From assembly GCA_021202245.1 (NCBI GenBank), contig JAJQDK010000093.1:1-5161 (forward strand): a DNA stretch of 5,161 nt, given 5' to 3'. The stretch comes from Clostridiales bacterium. GTDB taxonomy: Bacteria; Bacillota; Clostridia; Oscillospirales; Acutalibacteraceae. Within the stretch, counting starts at the first letter, position 1. Each line of letters starts with the position of its first letter. Both the position numbers and the translations under genes were made by a program. Under the pieces are notes generated by a model, which saw only the letters and a program-made list of their open reading frames with translations, was not told the origin of the DNA and searched no databases. Below are positions 4,921 to 5,161 of this stretch, in pieces.

Positions 4921-5161
4921 AGCACTCAGTCGGTGGGCGCTGTACGGTATATTTATATCAACGGCGGTACAATCACTGCTAAAGGCGGCAGCAGCGGCGG
5001 AGCAGGCATCGGCGGCGGTTATTACAAAGCCGGCGAGAATATTTACATCAACGGCGGTAATGTCACAGCCACCGGCGGCAGCGGCGGCGGAGCAGGTATC
5101 GGCGGCGGATATAGCTCCGGGGGACGAGGCAGAGGAATATAAATCACCGGCGGAACAGTTA
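4876..5161 (+). repeat. Gly-rich beta-helix array 3 (runs off the window)
   Basis: Repeated coils read GTLTATGGGKGAGIGS, YIYINGGTITAKGGSSGGAG and NIYINGGNVTATGGSGGGAG, each ending GIGGG. A fourth coil starts RGI-stop-ITGGTV. Period is about 27-31 residues with loops. It is more regular than array 1 and is cut by the window end. Confidence 0.75.

Larger units (their letters stand above)
4492..5161 (+). pseudogene. Displaced continuation of the surface-protein gene (frameshifted and interrupted)
   Basis: Beyond the TAG at 4500-4502, the next frame stays open from an ATG at 4492 to TAA at 5140-5142 (216 codons). From 4519 it encodes AVTTSDGSYTYTADDYVL, RDRIKVTSDEDVTITIVDL, VTVKLSGDNVLTATG and a new beta-helix array: the same cap domain and array seen after InlB repeat 1. 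The first nine residues (MLTSSFLIF) are an out-of-frame artefact, and there is no good Shine-Dalgarno before this ATG (only AGGCGA about 11 bases upstream) and no signal peptide. An independent cytoplasmic gene is therefore unlikely, although re-initiation at the overlapping ATG cannot be excluded. The TAA sits where sister repeats have Tyr (IYING), and the same frame continues after it as ITGGTV to the window edge. Real decay, an assembly or base-calling error near a contig end, or recoding could explain this. Confidence 0.75.

Noticed and set aside
4500..5142. Alternative genetic code that reads TAG and TAA as sense
   Set aside because: The two stops replace different residues (Trp and Tyr), a separate frameshift is also present, and TAG is used normally to end the first gene.

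Overview
The window fits a gut-type, low-to-mid GC Firmicute (Clostridia, Oscillospiraceae/Ruminococcus-like). This is inferred from the strong AGGAGGTGA ribosome-binding site with a TTG start, the Gram-positive signal peptide, and a mosaic surface protein built from InlB B-type (Listeria-Bacteroides) repeats, glycine-rich beta-helix arrays and a GLUG module. No species can be named from sequence alone.

Layout. Bases 1-244 are a leader without a large gene. They hold three inverted repeats packed into 9-66 and a possible 34-residue Cys-rich microprotein on the minus strand (55-159). A ribosome-binding site at 233-240 then leads into a tight two-gene unit on the plus strand. Gene 1 (245-775) encodes a 176-residue membrane-anchored protein with one N-terminal transmembrane helix and an extracellular beta-type domain of unknown function. 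Gene 2 (789-4502, TTG start) encodes a secreted 1237-residue repeat protein. Only 13 bases separate the genes, and the stop of gene 1 overlaps the Shine-Dalgarno of gene 2.

Gene 2 reads as signal peptide, N-cap, beta-helix array 1, InlB repeat 1, beta cap domain, array 2, degenerate InlB repeat 2, Cys/His knuckle plus GLUG module, three more InlB-type repeats, then a stop. The stop is not a natural C-terminus. It falls exactly where the first copy of the same module has the conserved Trp codon (TGG at 1950, TAG at 4500). Homologous coding sequence continues past it to the end of the window, displaced by one extra T in a T5 run at 4514-4518. A third lesion, a Tyr-position TAA at 5140-5142, interrupts that continuation. 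So the original gene was longer than 4.3 kb and runs off the window, and what is left is a truncated N-terminal product plus a displaced fragment.

The two genes probably act together at the cell envelope, with a membrane-tethered accessory protein and a large adhesin or glycan-interacting surface protein. That role is inferred from domain type and operon layout, not shown. The most interesting points are the clustered lesions, the fact that one +1 slip at the TAG would bypass the first two of them, the 2.55-kb-spaced intragenic duplication, the unknown partner gene, and the antisense Cys-rich microprotein.
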